DNA of 64,000 nucleotides, taken from assembly GCF_003260015.1 (NCBI RefSeq), contig NZ_QCXS01000002.1, forward strand, positions 1,798,001-1,862,000, written 5' to 3'. This DNA comes from Nakamurella deserti (lineage in GTDB: Bacteria; Actinomycetota; Actinomycetes; Mycobacteriales; Nakamurellaceae). Positions 19,927 through 28,520 of the stretch are shown piece after piece (positions within the stretch are counted from its first letter, which is position 1; each line of letters opens with the position of its first letter). Made by a program: the position numbers and the translations under genes. The notes beneath the pieces are model-generated. The model saw only the letters and a list, made by a program, of their open reading frames with translations, was not told the DNA's origin and searched no databases.

Positions 19927-20330
19927 GCCGAGGTCCGTCCCGTACTCGGACCGACCTACGGCGGTGGCGGGGACGGCGGTCCGAGGTGCAGTGAGCCCGG
20001 GTCCGTCCCGTACCCGGACCGACCTACGGCGGCGGCGGGGACGCGGTCCGAGGTGCAGTGAGCCCGAGTCCGTCCCGAGCTCAGACCCACCCACGGCGGC
20101 GGCGGGGCGGCGGTCCAGGTGCGGTGAGCCGGGTTCGTGCCGGGCACGGACCGGCCTGCGGCGGGGGCGGGAACTCCGTCCGAGGTGCAGTGAGCCCGAG
20201 TCCGTCCCGAGCTCAGACCCACCCACGGCGGCGGCGGGGCGGCGGTCCAGATGCGGTGAGCCGGGAGCGTGCCGAGCTCGGACCCACCCACGGCGACAGC
20301 CGGGGGGCGACGGCAGTCCGGGTGCGATGA
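19918..20330. repeat. 66-bp tandem repeats after hemL, with a 132-bp higher-order copy
   Basis: Units begin with gtgcagtgag or a close variant at 19918, 19986, 20053, 20119, 20185, 20251 and about 20322. Spacings are 68, 67, 66, 66, 66 and 71 bp. The block from 20053 is repeated nearly unchanged from 20185, so two-unit blocks have also been copied. The first unit includes the hemL stop codon. Early units contain short inverted repeats (GGTCCG...CGGACC at about 19933-19953) that could form hairpins, so the array may have grown from a terminator. The whole 468-bp gap to 20394 holds this array and no credible gene. Confidence 0.9.
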
Positions 20331-20394
20331 GCCCCGGATGAACGGCCCCGGGCCACCTGCGTCCGTGGGCCCGGCCGCTGGCTAGGGTGGCCGC

Positions 20395-21648
20395 ATGGTC
20401 ACCGCCGGCACCGGCCCGTCGTCCGCCCCGCCCGTGAACGGGCAGGACACCACCCTCGGCGGGACAGGAATCGATGTGGCCGCCGCCCGCGCCGACACCC
20501 GCGGCTGCGCGGGGGTGGCGCACTTCAACAACGCCGGTGCGTCACTGCCGCCACGGCAGGTGACCGACGCCGTCATCGCGCACCTGCAGTCGGAGGAGCA
20601 GATCGGTGGCTACGAGGCGGCGATGGCGGCCGGCGAGCGCAGCGAGGCGGTCCACGCGAGCGCCGCAGCGCTGATCGGGGCGCACGCCGACGAGATCGCC
20701 GTCGTCGGGAGCGCCACCCAGGCGTGGGACATCGCGTTCCACGGCTTCCGGTTGGCAGCCGGCGACCGGGTCCTGGTGGACCGGGCACGCTACCCCGGTC
20801 ACGCGGTCGCGATGGTGCAGGCCGCCCACCGTTCCGGGGTCGTCGTCGAGCTGGTGGACGACGACACGACCGGCCAACTGGACCTCGCGGACCTGGAGCG
20901 CCGGTTGGCGTCCGACGTGAGACTGGTGGCACTGACGTACATCCCGACCGATTCGGGTCTGGTCAACCCGATCGCGGCGGCGGGCGCGCTGTGCCGAGCC
21001 GCCGGGGTGCCGCTGCTGGTCGACGGCTGCCAGGCCGTCGGACAGTTGGCTATCGACGTCGATGCGCTCGGCTGCGACATGCTGACCGCGACCGGGCGCA
21101 AGTTCCTCCGGGGCCCGCGCGGGACCGGGTTCCTGTACGTCCGCCGGGACCGGCTGGACGACCTCGAACCGCCGTCGTTGGACATGTACAGCGCCAGTTG
21201 GGACCGTCCGGACTCCGTCCGGATGCGCGACGACGCCCGCCGTTTCGAGTCGTTCGAGCGCAGCATCGCGACCGTACTGGGCCTGGGCGCCGCGATCGAC
21301 TACGCGCTCGGATGGGGCTCGACGGCGATCGAGCAGCGGATCCGGTCGGTGGCCGACGAGCTGCGGGACCGCCTCGCCGGCATCGACGGTGTGCGCCTGG
21401 ACCGGGTGGGCGTCGACCAGTGCGGCATCATCACCTTCACCGTGGCAGACCTCGACTCCGCGTCGGTGCAGCGCGATCTGGCCGCCCGGGGCGTCAACAC
21501 CAGCGTCACCCGGCCGTTGCCGGGGGCGGTCGCGCCCGGCGCGACGCTGCCGCGGGCCCGGGTGCGGGCCTCCGTGCACTACTACAACGACGCGCAGGAC
21601 CTCGACACCCTGATCCAGAGGATCGAACAGGTGTCCGTATCGCGGTAA
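20395..21648 (+). CDS. class V aminotransferase / cysteine-desulfurase-like PLP enzyme
   Basis: 417-aa PLP-dependent fold-type I enzyme. HFNNAGASLPPRQV opens the domain, LLVDGCQAVGQ carries the PLP-binding Asp, and TATGRKFLRGPRGTGFLYV supplies the Schiff-base Lys. A mobile catalytic Cys loop typical of IscS/SufS is not evident. The protein is therefore more likely an isopenicillin-epimerase-like or sulfoxide-lyase-like (EgtE-type) member than a true cysteine desulfurase. The first ~30 residues are low complexity, so the real start may be slightly downstream of ATG 20395. It precedes the unknown low-complexity gene by 28 bp and may be in an operon with it. The substrate is not known. Confidence 0.8.
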   Translation: MVTAGTGPSSAPPVNGQDTTLGGTGIDVAAARADTRGCAGVAHFNNAGASLPPRQVTDAVIAHLQSEEQIGGYEAAMAAGERSEAVHASAAALIGAHADEIAVVGSATQAWDIAFHGFRLAAGDRVLVDRARYPGHAVAMVQAAHRSGVVVELVDDDTTGQLDLADLERRLASDVRLVALTYIPTDSGLVNPIAAAGALCRAAGVPLLVDGCQAVGQLAIDVDALGCDMLTATGRKFLRGPRGTGFLYVRRDRLDDLEPPSLDMYSASWDRPDSVRMRDDARRFESFERSIATVLGLGAAIDYALGWGSTAIEQRIRSVADELRDRLAGIDGVRLDRVGVDQCGIITFTVADLDSASVQRDLAARGVNTSVTRPLPGAVAPGATLPRARVRASVHYYNDAQDLDTLIQRIEQVSVSR

Positions 21649-21676
21649 GGTGCGGTCACTGACGAAGGAGGCCACC

Positions 21677-23035
21677 ATGGCCGGCGCTGCGCCCACCTAC
21701 CCGCCGCTTGATCTGGACACCCTGCGGACGGCGGTCCAGGCCGGGCGGACCGTGCGGGTCGGCGTCCTGCCGACCGGACAGTTCCCCGAAGGCACCGCCG
21801 GGCGGGTCCGGAGCATCGGCGTCCCGGAGACCGACGGTCCCGAGTTCATCCAGGTCGAACTCGTCGTCGGTGGTGCGAAGGACGTGGTGCCGTTCGCGCC
21901 GGGGGACCTCAGCCCGCTGCGGCGGGGACAGTCCGCCCCGGAACCGTTGGCACGACCGGTGTCCCGGCGGGCACCCCGGGCCGCTGCACGACCGGCGCGC
22001 GCCGCGACCGCGTTGACCCTGGTTCCGGCGACATCCGCACCCCCCGGGGTGGACCGGTCGACGGCTGCGGCGGGGTCGCCACCCGGGGCGGTATCGCCAC
22101 CCGGGGCGGAGTCACCAGCGAGGGCGGGGTCACCGGCGAGGGCGGGGTCACCGGCGAGGGCGGGGTCCCCGGCGAGGGCGGGTTCACGGGCGCGGTCGGG
22201 CGTGTCGGCCTCTCCGGCCGGGTCGGCCGGGTCGGCCGCGGCCGCGGCCGCCGAGACGGGTACGCCGGCCTGGTCCCCGTCCGCAAGGACATCGGCGTCT
22301 GCCCCGACCGCCCGGCCTAGCCCGTCGCTCGGGTCCACGTCCGCGGCGACACCGGCGTCCACCCCGGCCGGCCGGCCGGGTACGTCGGCCGGTTCCCTGT
22401 CCGCCGCCACAGCGGCGTCCACCGCGACCCCCGAATCGGGCCCGGTGGCCCCTTCCACGGCGATGTCGGCGTCCGTCGGCAACACACGGCCGGCCACGCC
22501 GGTGAGTGCTGCAGAAGAAGCGCCGGCTCCCCGTGCGGTGTCCGCCGTAGTGGCACCGGTCCCGGATGCCATGGAACCGGCGTCACACCTGCCGGCGGCC
22601 GCCACCGCGTCCACCGCCCCGTCCCGTCGCCGCGGCAGCGCGGGCACACCACGACCGACGGAGGCAGCGACCGTGTCGACCCCGGCCGCGTCCGCCGCAT
22701 CACCGACGGCCGGCGCCGCGACGCCGCGCACGGCCCCCCGACGCGGCGATCGCACGAAGCGGCAGCCGATCGCCGTCGTCCTGTCCACCACCGAACCCGA
22801 CCACACCGGTTGGAGCGTGCAGGTCACCGTCGGCAGCCGCACCGTGGTGAAGCCGACTCCGGTGCACCCGGCGCAGGCCTGGACGCTGGTCACCGGGCTG
22901 GGTCAGCCCGAGGTGGAGCAGTTCGTCGCCGGCGCTCTGGCCGAGCACCGCCGGCAGGCGCAGGAACGCGCCGATCGGCTCGCCCGTGAACTGGCCGAAG
23001 CGAGGGCGGAGCTCGCCGCCTACCCGGAACTCTAA
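21677..23035 (+). CDS. low-complexity actinobacterial protein of unknown function
   Basis: 452 aa from ATG 21677, which has the strong ribosome binding site GAAGGAGG at 21664-21671. Three parts are visible. A compact N-terminal domain of ~80 residues (TVRVGVLPTGQFPEGTAGRVRS) comes first. A ~270-residue Ala/Pro/Ser/Thr-rich linker follows and includes five SPARAG-type repeats. A conserved-looking C-terminal domain of ~95 residues (IAVVLSTTEPDHTGWSVQV, WTLVTGLGQPEVEQFV) ends in a charged coiled coil (RADRLARELAEARAEL). I do not recognise a function; it could belong to an uncharacterised DUF6319-like family. Its last 146 bp overlap the convergent comEC frame. Confidence 0.8.
   Translation: MAGAAPTYPPLDLDTLRTAVQAGRTVRVGVLPTGQFPEGTAGRVRSIGVPETDGPEFIQVELVVGGAKDVVPFAPGDLSPLRRGQSAPEPLARPVSRRAPRAAARPARAATALTLVPATSAPPGVDRSTAAAGSPPGAVSPPGAESPARAGSPARAGSPARAGSPARAGSRARSGVSASPAGSAGSAAAAAAETGTPAWSPSARTSASAPTARPSPSLGSTSAATPASTPAGRPGTSAGSLSAATAASTATPESGPVAPSTAMSASVGNTRPATPVSAAEEAPAPRAVSAVVAPVPDAMEPASHLPAAATASTAPSRRRGSAGTPRPTEAATVSTPAASAASPTAGAATPRTAPRRGDRTKRQPIAVVLSTTEPDHTGWSVQVTVGSRTVVKPTPVHPAQAWTLVTGLGQPEVEQFVAGALAEHRRQAQERADRLARELAEARAELAAYPEL
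22112..22201 (+). repeat. 18-bp in-frame coding repeats (SPARAG)
   Basis: Five consecutive 18-bp units (tcaccggcgagggcgggg and variants) encode SPARAG or near copies inside the linker of the low-complexity protein. The 18-bp period preserves the frame. Confidence 0.9.
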
Positions 23036-25541
23036 TCCCAGCCGGTTCCGTCCGGCGCGGCTCCGTCCGTCCGAAGCGTGAGAGCAGCCCCGGCCTCGTC
23101 CGGATTCTGCGGCGTCCTGCGGCGTGCGCCCGGATCACCGACGCACCTCGGCTGTGCCCGGCCAGCACGCCATCGACCTGGGTGACCGCGACGTCCCCAC
23201 CGGTGTCGGTGCGAAGCACCAGAACGGCTCCGGACCGCTCGGCGAGCTGCAGCGCGAAGGCCGTCGGATGACCGAAGTCGTTGTCCGCCCCCACCCCGAC
23301 GAGCACGATGCGGGCCCGTACCGCGGCCATGAAGTCGGGTCGCAGGTTCGCGGATCCGTGGTGCGGGATCTTGAGGACATCGGCTCGCAGGTCCTGCCCG
23401 GACCGGACGAGTGCCCGTTGGCCGTCGTCCTCGATGTCGCCGGTGAACAGCATCCGCGCCGTCCCGGTCTCGATCATCACCACCAGCGACTGGTCGTTGG
23501 GGCCGAGGAACGACGACACCCGGGAACGGTCCGGCCCCAGCACGGTGAGCCCGAGCCCACCGATCGACAGGTGGGTGCCCAGGGTGAGCTCCGCGACGGG
23601 GACCCCCGCGTCGGCCGCCTGCGCCAGCACCGGCGTCCAGGCGGTGGCCGGCTCGCGCCCCGGGCCCACCCCGACCCGGTCGACCGTCCGCCCGTCCAGG
23701 ACGCCCTCGAACCCGTCGATGTGATCGGCGTGCAGGTGGGTCAGGATGACCAGCGGCACCCGGTCGATGTCCAGGCGGTCCAGGCAACGGTCCATCACGC
23801 TGGCCTCCGGTCCGGTGTCGATGACCACCGCTTCGCCGGGCACCCCGGTGGCGACGACGAAACCGTCGCCCTGGCCCACCTCGCACCCGACGGCGGCCCA
23901 CCCCGGCGGCGGCCATCCGCCCGAGATCACCGTCACCGGAACGAGGGTCGCGACCGCCAGGAGCACCACTGCCGTCGCGGCGGCCCGCAGCCGCGGCGCC
24001 GTCAACGCCAGTGGAACCCCCACCACCAGCACTCCGAGCGCCAGGACGCCCACCGGCTCGGACGTCCACGGCAGCACCGCGTAGGGCCAGCCCGCCACCC
24101 AGTGCGCGCAGAAGGCGATCCAGTCGGCCGCCGGTGCCGCGAGCTGGACGACCAGGGATGCCGCGCCGTCCCACCAACCGGTGAGCAGCGCCGCGACCGC
24201 TCCGAGGATCAGGGCCACCGGCACCGCGAAGGAGGCGAGCATGTTCGCGGGGAGCGCCCACACCGAGACGCTCCCGCTGAGGCCGGCGATCACCGGCATC
24301 GTGCCGAGCTGGGCGACCGCGGGCACGGTGAGCAGGTTGGCCCAGCCGGGAGGCCAGCCACGGCGCTCGAGCCCGGCGGTCCAGCGGGGTGCCACCACCA
24401 CGATCGCCGCCGTCGCCTGCACGGACAACGCGAAGCCGGCGTCTTCGGCGAGCGCCGGATCGGCCAGGAGCAGGACGACGACGGCAGCGGCCAGAGCCGG
24501 CACGGTCGACCGGTTCCGGCCGGCCAGGAGCGCCAGCAGGGTCAGTCCGCCCATCAATGCGGCCCGGAGCACGGACGGGCTCGGCCGCACGACGACGATC
24601 AACGCCACGGCGAAGAGCAGCCCGCCCACGGCGGCAGCGCGCGGCCCGAACCGGCGCAGCGCGAGAAGCACGACACCGCACAGGATCACGAAGTGTGAAC
24701 CCGATACGGCGAGCAGGTGGGTGAGCCCGGTGATCTTGGCGTCCTGGGTCAGGGCCGGGGGAATGCCGGTCCGATCACCGAGCACGATGCCGGGCAGCAG
24801 GCCCGCGGCCGCCCCGCCGGTCGTCGAGGCGACAGCGGAGAACCGGGAACGGAAGTCGGCGCCGGCCTGCTGCCACCACGGCGGCGCCGCACGCACCGCC
24901 GGCTCCTCGGTGGCCTGTAACGAGACCGTCGGCCAGCTGGTGAACACGTCGGGGCCGAGCCGTCCGGCGACGGACAGCGTCTGGCCCGGAACCGGGGAGC
25001 CGACGGAACCGTCCACGAACACCGTGACCGGTACCGGACCGGTGAGCGTCGCCGGACCGGTGGCGATCTCGGTCAGCACACCGCGGATCAGGTACCGCTC
25101 CGTACCGCCGGGGCCGGCGTCCAGGCGGACCGGGTCCGACGTGACCTCCACGACCGCGACACCGCGCGTCCCCGTCTCCGACGCGGCGAACGCCGCCGTC
25201 GACCGGATCTCAGTGGTACGTAGAACCGTGCCCCCTGCTGCGGCGGCCAGGCAGATGAGTGCCGCCAGTGTCCCCGCGCACCATCGACGCCGCCGGAGGT
25301 CCCGGCGCGCCGCCAGGCCGGTGAGCATCAACAGCGCGGCAGCGGCCCCCACGATCGCGACGACGGTGCCGGTGTGCGGGCCCGCCCACAGCGCGACCAG
25401 GCACCCCGCCCACACCGTCGCGGCCGCGGGCACCAACCGCAGGTCCAGCGGTGCCGCCGTCTCGTCGTCGGGCAGCCACCGACGGCCCCGTGCACGCCCG
25501 CGACCCCGGTCGCGGCTCGCGCCGGGGTCTGCGGGGTTCAC
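22890..25541 (-). CDS. comEC: DNA uptake channel protein ComEC/Rec2
   Basis: Membrane channel and nuclease-like protein for uptake of single-stranded DNA. The protein is 883 aa. N-terminal spans (AATVWAGCLVALWAGP; VVAIVGAAAALLMLTGL) and an OB-like exported domain precede the Competence domain (LTHLLAVSGSHFVILCGVVLLAL, ~10 spans). A C-terminal metallo-beta-lactamase-like domain follows with THLHADHIDG and LKIPHHGSANLR. The GTG at 25541 overlaps the comEA stop. Family similarity seems to end near residue 800; the last ~80 residues are Arg/Pro-rich and the frame runs 146 bp into the opposite gene. The true 3' end is therefore doubtful. Confidence 0.9.
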   Translation of the reverse strand: MNPADPGASRDRGRGRARGRRWLPDDETAAPLDLRLVPAAATVWAGCLVALWAGPHTGTVVAIVGAAAALLMLTGLAARRDLRRRRWCAGTLAALICLAAAAGGTVLRTTEIRSTAAFAASETGTRGVAVVEVTSDPVRLDAGPGGTERYLIRGVLTEIATGPATLTGPVPVTVFVDGSVGSPVPGQTLSVAGRLGPDVFTSWPTVSLQATEEPAVRAAPPWWQQAGADFRSRFSAVASTTGGAAAGLLPGIVLGDRTGIPPALTQDAKITGLTHLLAVSGSHFVILCGVVLLALRRFGPRAAAVGGLLFAVALIVVVRPSPSVLRAALMGGLTLLALLAGRNRSTVPALAAAVVVLLLADPALAEDAGFALSVQATAAIVVVAPRWTAGLERRGWPPGWANLLTVPAVAQLGTMPVIAGLSGSVSVWALPANMLASFAVPVALILGAVAALLTGWWDGAASLVVQLAAPAADWIAFCAHWVAGWPYAVLPWTSEPVGVLALGVLVVGVPLALTAPRLRAAATAVVLLAVATLVPVTVISGGWPPPGWAAVGCEVGQGDGFVVATGVPGEAVVIDTGPEASVMDRCLDRLDIDRVPLVILTHLHADHIDGFEGVLDGRTVDRVGVGPGREPATAWTPVLAQAADAGVPVAELTLGTHLSIGGLGLTVLGPDRSRVSSFLGPNDQSLVVMIETGTARMLFTGDIEDDGQRALVRSGQDLRADVLKIPHHGSANLRPDFMAAVRARIVLVGVGADNDFGHPTAFALQLAERSGAVLVLRTDTGGDVAVTQVDGVLAGHSRGASVIRAHAAGRRRIRTRPGLLSRFGRTEPRRTEPAGIRVPGRRRAPPSLRPVHGRADRRVPAPAGGARPERRRRTAPPRADPAR

Positions 25542-26923
25542 CCGACCCTGACCAGCGGCGCCAAGGTGGCGTACCGGGCCGGTCCGATCCCGGTGATCTC
25601 GCGGAGGTCGTCGACCCTGGTGAACCCGCCGTTCGCGGTGCGCCAGGCGATGATGTTGCCGGCCATCACCGGTCCGACGCCGGGCAGTGTCTCGAGGGTG
25701 GCCTGATCGGCCGTGTTGAGATCGACTGTCGTCGAACCGGTCTCACCCGACGCCTGCACTGCACCGCTGCTGCCGCCTGGAGCGGCGCCGGCGGGCGCCG
25801 CGGACCCCGAGCCGGAACGCACACCCTGCCCTGCGCCACCCACCACGATCGAGTCGCCGTCGGCCAGCTTGGCGGCGAGATTGAGGCCGGTGTAGTCGGT
25901 CCCGTCGACGACGCCGCCCGCGGCGGCGATGGCATCGGCCACCCTGGCTCCCGGGACGAGGGTGACCACCCCCGGCTGCCGGACACCACCGGTGACCGCG
26001 ACGACGATCTCGGTCGGGACGGCGGTCGGACCCGAGGCGGCCGGCGTCGACGACCCAGGCGTCGACGTCCCGACCGACGGTGTTCCGTCGCCCTGCGGCG
26101 ATCCTCCGTCCGACGGCACCTCCGGCTGCGCAGGGGTCGTTCCGTCGGCGGTGACGGCCCGGGGCGTCCCGGCCACCGAATCGGCGCTCCCGACGACCGC
26201 GACCGTGGACGGCCCGACCACGGTGCCCCGGCCGGGCACCAGACCGAGGGCCGCTGCGAGCACCGCGGCGACGGCCACGACGGAGATGACGGCACTCCCC
26301 CGCCGACCGGGGTCGAGGCGCGGACCGGTGCCGTCGGGTACCCAGCGCTCGCGCCACCGTGCCCACGGCCGGCGGCCGGCGGCCACCAGCCCCGCCCACG
26401 GCGGCCCGTCCCGGCGCACGTCGTCCAGTTCGTCGGAATCGCCGTCGTCGGCCTCGACGTCGTAGGCCCCGGCATCGGCATCGGCATCGGCATCGGCACC
26501 GGCGCGGAAGCCGGTGGGCGCATCGCCGTCGCGTCGGTGTCCCCGCCGGTGACCCGCCGCCGCCGTCCGGCTGCCGGTACCGCGCGTCGCCGCGCTCCCC
26601 GGTGACCGACGGTGCCGGCGCCCCGGGCGCGGCCCGTCGTCACCGGCTCCGTCGTCCGGACCCGGCCAGGGCGCCCGTTCCGCCGGCCCGTCGACCGCCA
26701 CGGAGTGGGCCACACCGACATCGGAGTCGTCCGCGAAGGAGGGCACCCACCCGCCGGCGTGCAGCGACGGCAGCTCCGGTGGCGACATGACGGCCGGCGC
26801 CGCACCGGTGGTCCCGACACCGGACCGGGAGGGCTCCCAGTCCGAACCCGGAAGGGCACGCCGCCGCGCCCGCGACTCCTGCAGCGGGCGCAACCGACGG
26901 GTGGGATCCGGATGGTCAGCCAT
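25538..26923 (-). CDS. comEA: DNA-binding competence protein ComEA (SLBB + helix-hairpin-helix)
   Basis: Membrane-anchored DNA receptor that works with ComEC. The protein is 461 aa. It has a long cytoplasmic low-complexity N-terminus of ~210 residues, including a DADADADA run made by ggcatc hexamer repeats near 26471-26500. One membrane span (AVISVVAVAAVLAAALGLVP) and a Pro/Thr/Ser linker follow. Then come an SLBB domain (IVVAVTGGVRQPGVVTL) and a C-terminal helix-hairpin-helix pair (VDLNTADQATLETLPGVGP, ITGIGPARYATLAPL). The N-terminal half is much longer than in Firmicutes ComEA. It overlaps comEC by GTGA, so both are coexpressed. Confidence 0.9.
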   Translation of the reverse strand: MADHPDPTRRLRPLQESRARRRALPGSDWEPSRSGVGTTGAAPAVMSPPELPSLHAGGWVPSFADDSDVGVAHSVAVDGPAERAPWPGPDDGAGDDGPRPGRRHRRSPGSAATRGTGSRTAAAGHRRGHRRDGDAPTGFRAGADADADADAGAYDVEADDGDSDELDDVRRDGPPWAGLVAAGRRPWARWRERWVPDGTGPRLDPGRRGSAVISVVAVAAVLAAALGLVPGRGTVVGPSTVAVVGSADSVAGTPRAVTADGTTPAQPEVPSDGGSPQGDGTPSVGTSTPGSSTPAASGPTAVPTEIVVAVTGGVRQPGVVTLVPGARVADAIAAAGGVVDGTDYTGLNLAAKLADGDSIVVGGAGQGVRSGSGSAAPAGAAPGGSSGAVQASGETGSTTVDLNTADQATLETLPGVGPVMAGNIIAWRTANGGFTRVDDLREITGIGPARYATLAPLVRVG

Positions 26924-26957
26924 GCGGCGACCCTAGGACGGGGTCCCGAGCCGGGGT

Positions 26958-27011
26958 CGACGATGACGTCGGGGTGAGGACACGTCGTGCGGTGTGGACA
27001 CCTCATCGTCG
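26958..27011. promoter_or_regulatory. nested inverted repeats upstream of comEA
   Basis: CGACGATGA (26958-26966) pairs with TCATCGTCG (27003-27011). Inside it lies GGTGTGGACACC (26991-27002), an inverted repeat with a 2-bp centre. The site lies 35-90 bp upstream of the comEA start, in the 266-bp gap before the small Cys-rich gene. It could be an operator or a terminator of the upstream operon. Confidence 0.35.
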
Positions 27012-27189
27012 CGTCGAGGGCTCGACCGGCGTGTCGCCGCACACGCCGTCGGTCGTGTCGACGGCGCGGCCGGACCCCACGACCGGATCGTCGACCACCG
27101 ATCCGGCACCTGAGCCCGGCGAGGACGCACCCGGACCCGCAGCCGCACCGCCCGTCCCGAGGCGGTACCGGGTCCGCGCCACTCCACCG

Positions 27190-27360
27190 TCAGGCGGGCC
27201 GGAACTCCGGACAGCGGCGCACCGGGAGGTCGGGGTACTTCGGCAGCCCGGGGGCCGTGCAGCGCAGGTAGACGGTGCCTCGCGTGGTCGGCCTGACCAC
27301 CGCCAGCAGGCAGGAGCCGCAGAGCCCCGGTGACACCGGCAGCACAGGTGGATCCGTCAT
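27190..27360 (-). CDS. 56-aa cysteine-containing conserved small protein
   Basis: A short ORF with four Cys: CGSC at residues 14-17, C34 in YLRCTAPG and C50 in RRCPEF. The motif LPKYPDLPVRRCP resembles a short actinobacterial protein pattern (CxxC, then Cys, then FPKYPxLPVxxC). It may be a small zinc-binding or zinc-ribbon protein. ATG 27360 follows GGGGCGAGGG and lies 21 bp after the stop of the GpgP-like gene, consistent with membership of the obgE-proBA-nadD-rsfS operon. Function unknown. Confidence 0.75.
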   Translation of the reverse strand: MTDPPVLPVSPGLCGSCLLAVVRPTTRGTVYLRCTAPGLPKYPDLPVRRCPEFRPA

Positions 27361-27381
27361 GCCCTCGCCCCGTCACGCCCC

Positions 27382-28029
27382 TCAGGCGCCGGGGACCTCG
27401 TCCTCGTTGCCGGGGATGACCACGCCGCCGAGCCCGGCGTTGTAGGAGTGCAACGACCAGTGGCCGAGGCGCCGGTGCAGGACCACCCAGTGGCAGTTGT
27501 TCAGGCCGATCAGCCGGTTCCACATCGAATCCGGTAGTTCCAGCAGGTACCCGGTGAGGCCGACGATGAGCCCACCGTGCGCGACCAGCAACGCGGTCCG
27601 GTGCGGGCCCGCGTCGAGCTCCGTCACCACCTCGCTGCCGCGCCGGGCGACCTCCCACCGTGACTCACCGCCCGGCGGCCGGGTGTGGGCCGCGGTCGAG
27701 CGCCACTGCTGCCAGAGCTGCGGCCACCCGGACTCGAGCTCGGTACGGGTCAGACTCTCCCATTTCCCGAGGTTCGTCTCCCGCAGGCGCTTGTCGACGG
27801 CCACCGGCAGCCCGGTGTGCTGAGCCACCTGCCCCGCCGTCTCGCGGGCGCGGGACAGGTCGGAGGAGACGATGACCTCGGGCCGCAGCGCGGCCACCGA
27901 CGGTGCCGCGGCCGCCGCCTGCGCCCGCCCGACCGCGTTCAGCGGGATGTCGGTGTGACCCTGCATCCGCAGCTGGACGTTCCAGTCGGTCTGGCCGTGG
28001 CGGAGCAGGATCAGCGACTCCAGGGTCAC
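27382..28029 (-). CDS. gpgP: histidine phosphatase, glucosyl-3-phosphoglycerate phosphatase-like
   Basis: 215-aa phosphoglycerate-mutase-fold phosphatase with the catalytic LLRHGQTDWN, SDLSRARETA, ETNLGKWE and VAHGGLIVG (second catalytic His). The genome position (after obgE-proBA-nadD-rsfS) and sequence match the mycobacterial GpgP locus. That enzyme dephosphorylates glucosyl-3-phosphoglycerate in methylglucose lipopolysaccharide synthesis. The exact substrate is inferred from position. GTG 28029 overlaps the rsfS stop. Confidence 0.85.
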   Translation of the reverse strand: MTLESLILLRHGQTDWNVQLRMQGHTDIPLNAVGRAQAAAAAPSVAALRPEVIVSSDLSRARETAGQVAQHTGLPVAVDKRLRETNLGKWESLTRTELESGWPQLWQQWRSTAAHTRPPGGESRWEVARRGSEVVTELDAGPHRTALLVAHGGLIVGLTGYLLELPDSMWNRLIGLNNCHWVVLHRRLGHWSLHSYNAGLGGVVIPGNEDEVPGA

Positions 28030-28520
28030 GAATGCCCCAGCGGCACCTCGTCGGTCGACGGCGTCTCACCGGCTTCACCGGCCTCACCGACGGCGGGCAC
28101 GGTGACGGCCGCGGCACCGGCCGGCGCGAGCAGGTCCTCGGCGGTCATCGCCGGCTGGTCGGGATCGTCGGTGAAGGTGAAGGTGGGGCAGTCCCGCCAC
28201 AGCCGTTCCAGCGCGTAGAACACCCGCTCCTCGGTGTGCTGGACGTGGACGACGACGTCGACGTAGTCCAACAGGACCCAGCGGCCGTCACGCTGACCCT
28301 CCCGCCGGGCCGGCTTGTGACCGGCGGCGCGGAGCTTCTCCTCGACGGCGTCGACGATGGCGCCGACCTGCCGGTCGTTCGCGCCGGAGGCGATCACGAA
28401 GCAGTCGGTGATGGCGAGCCGGTCGGACACGTCGATGACGACGATGTTCTGGCCCTGCTTGTCGGCCGCCCCCTGCGCGGCCAGGATGGCCATCTGCCGG
28501 GCGGTTTCGGTGGCACTCAT
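28026..28520 (-). CDS. rsfS: ribosomal silencing factor RsfS
   Basis: Binds L14 of the 50S subunit and blocks subunit joining when nutrients are short. The protein is 164 aa. Core family motifs are [34 protein letters not shown] and [15 protein letters not shown] ~45-residue Ala/Pro/Glu-rich tail extends past the usual end. ATG 28520 overlaps the nadD stop, and GAGGAGCAAC lies just upstream. Its own stop overlaps the phosphatase start. Confidence 0.95.
   Translation of the reverse strand: MSATETARQMAILAAQGAADKQGQNIVVIDVSDRLAITDCFVIASGANDRQVGAIVDAVEEKLRAAGHKPARREGQRDGRWVLLDYVDVVVHVQHTEERVFYALERLWRDCPTFTFTDDPDQPAMTAEDLLAPAGAAAVTVPAVGEAGEAGETPSTDEVPLGHS

Noticed and set aside
20395-21648. True cysteine desulfurase (IscS/SufS) assignment
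   Set aside because: PLP-binding motifs fit class V, but the catalytic Cys loop and isc/suf neighbours are missing.
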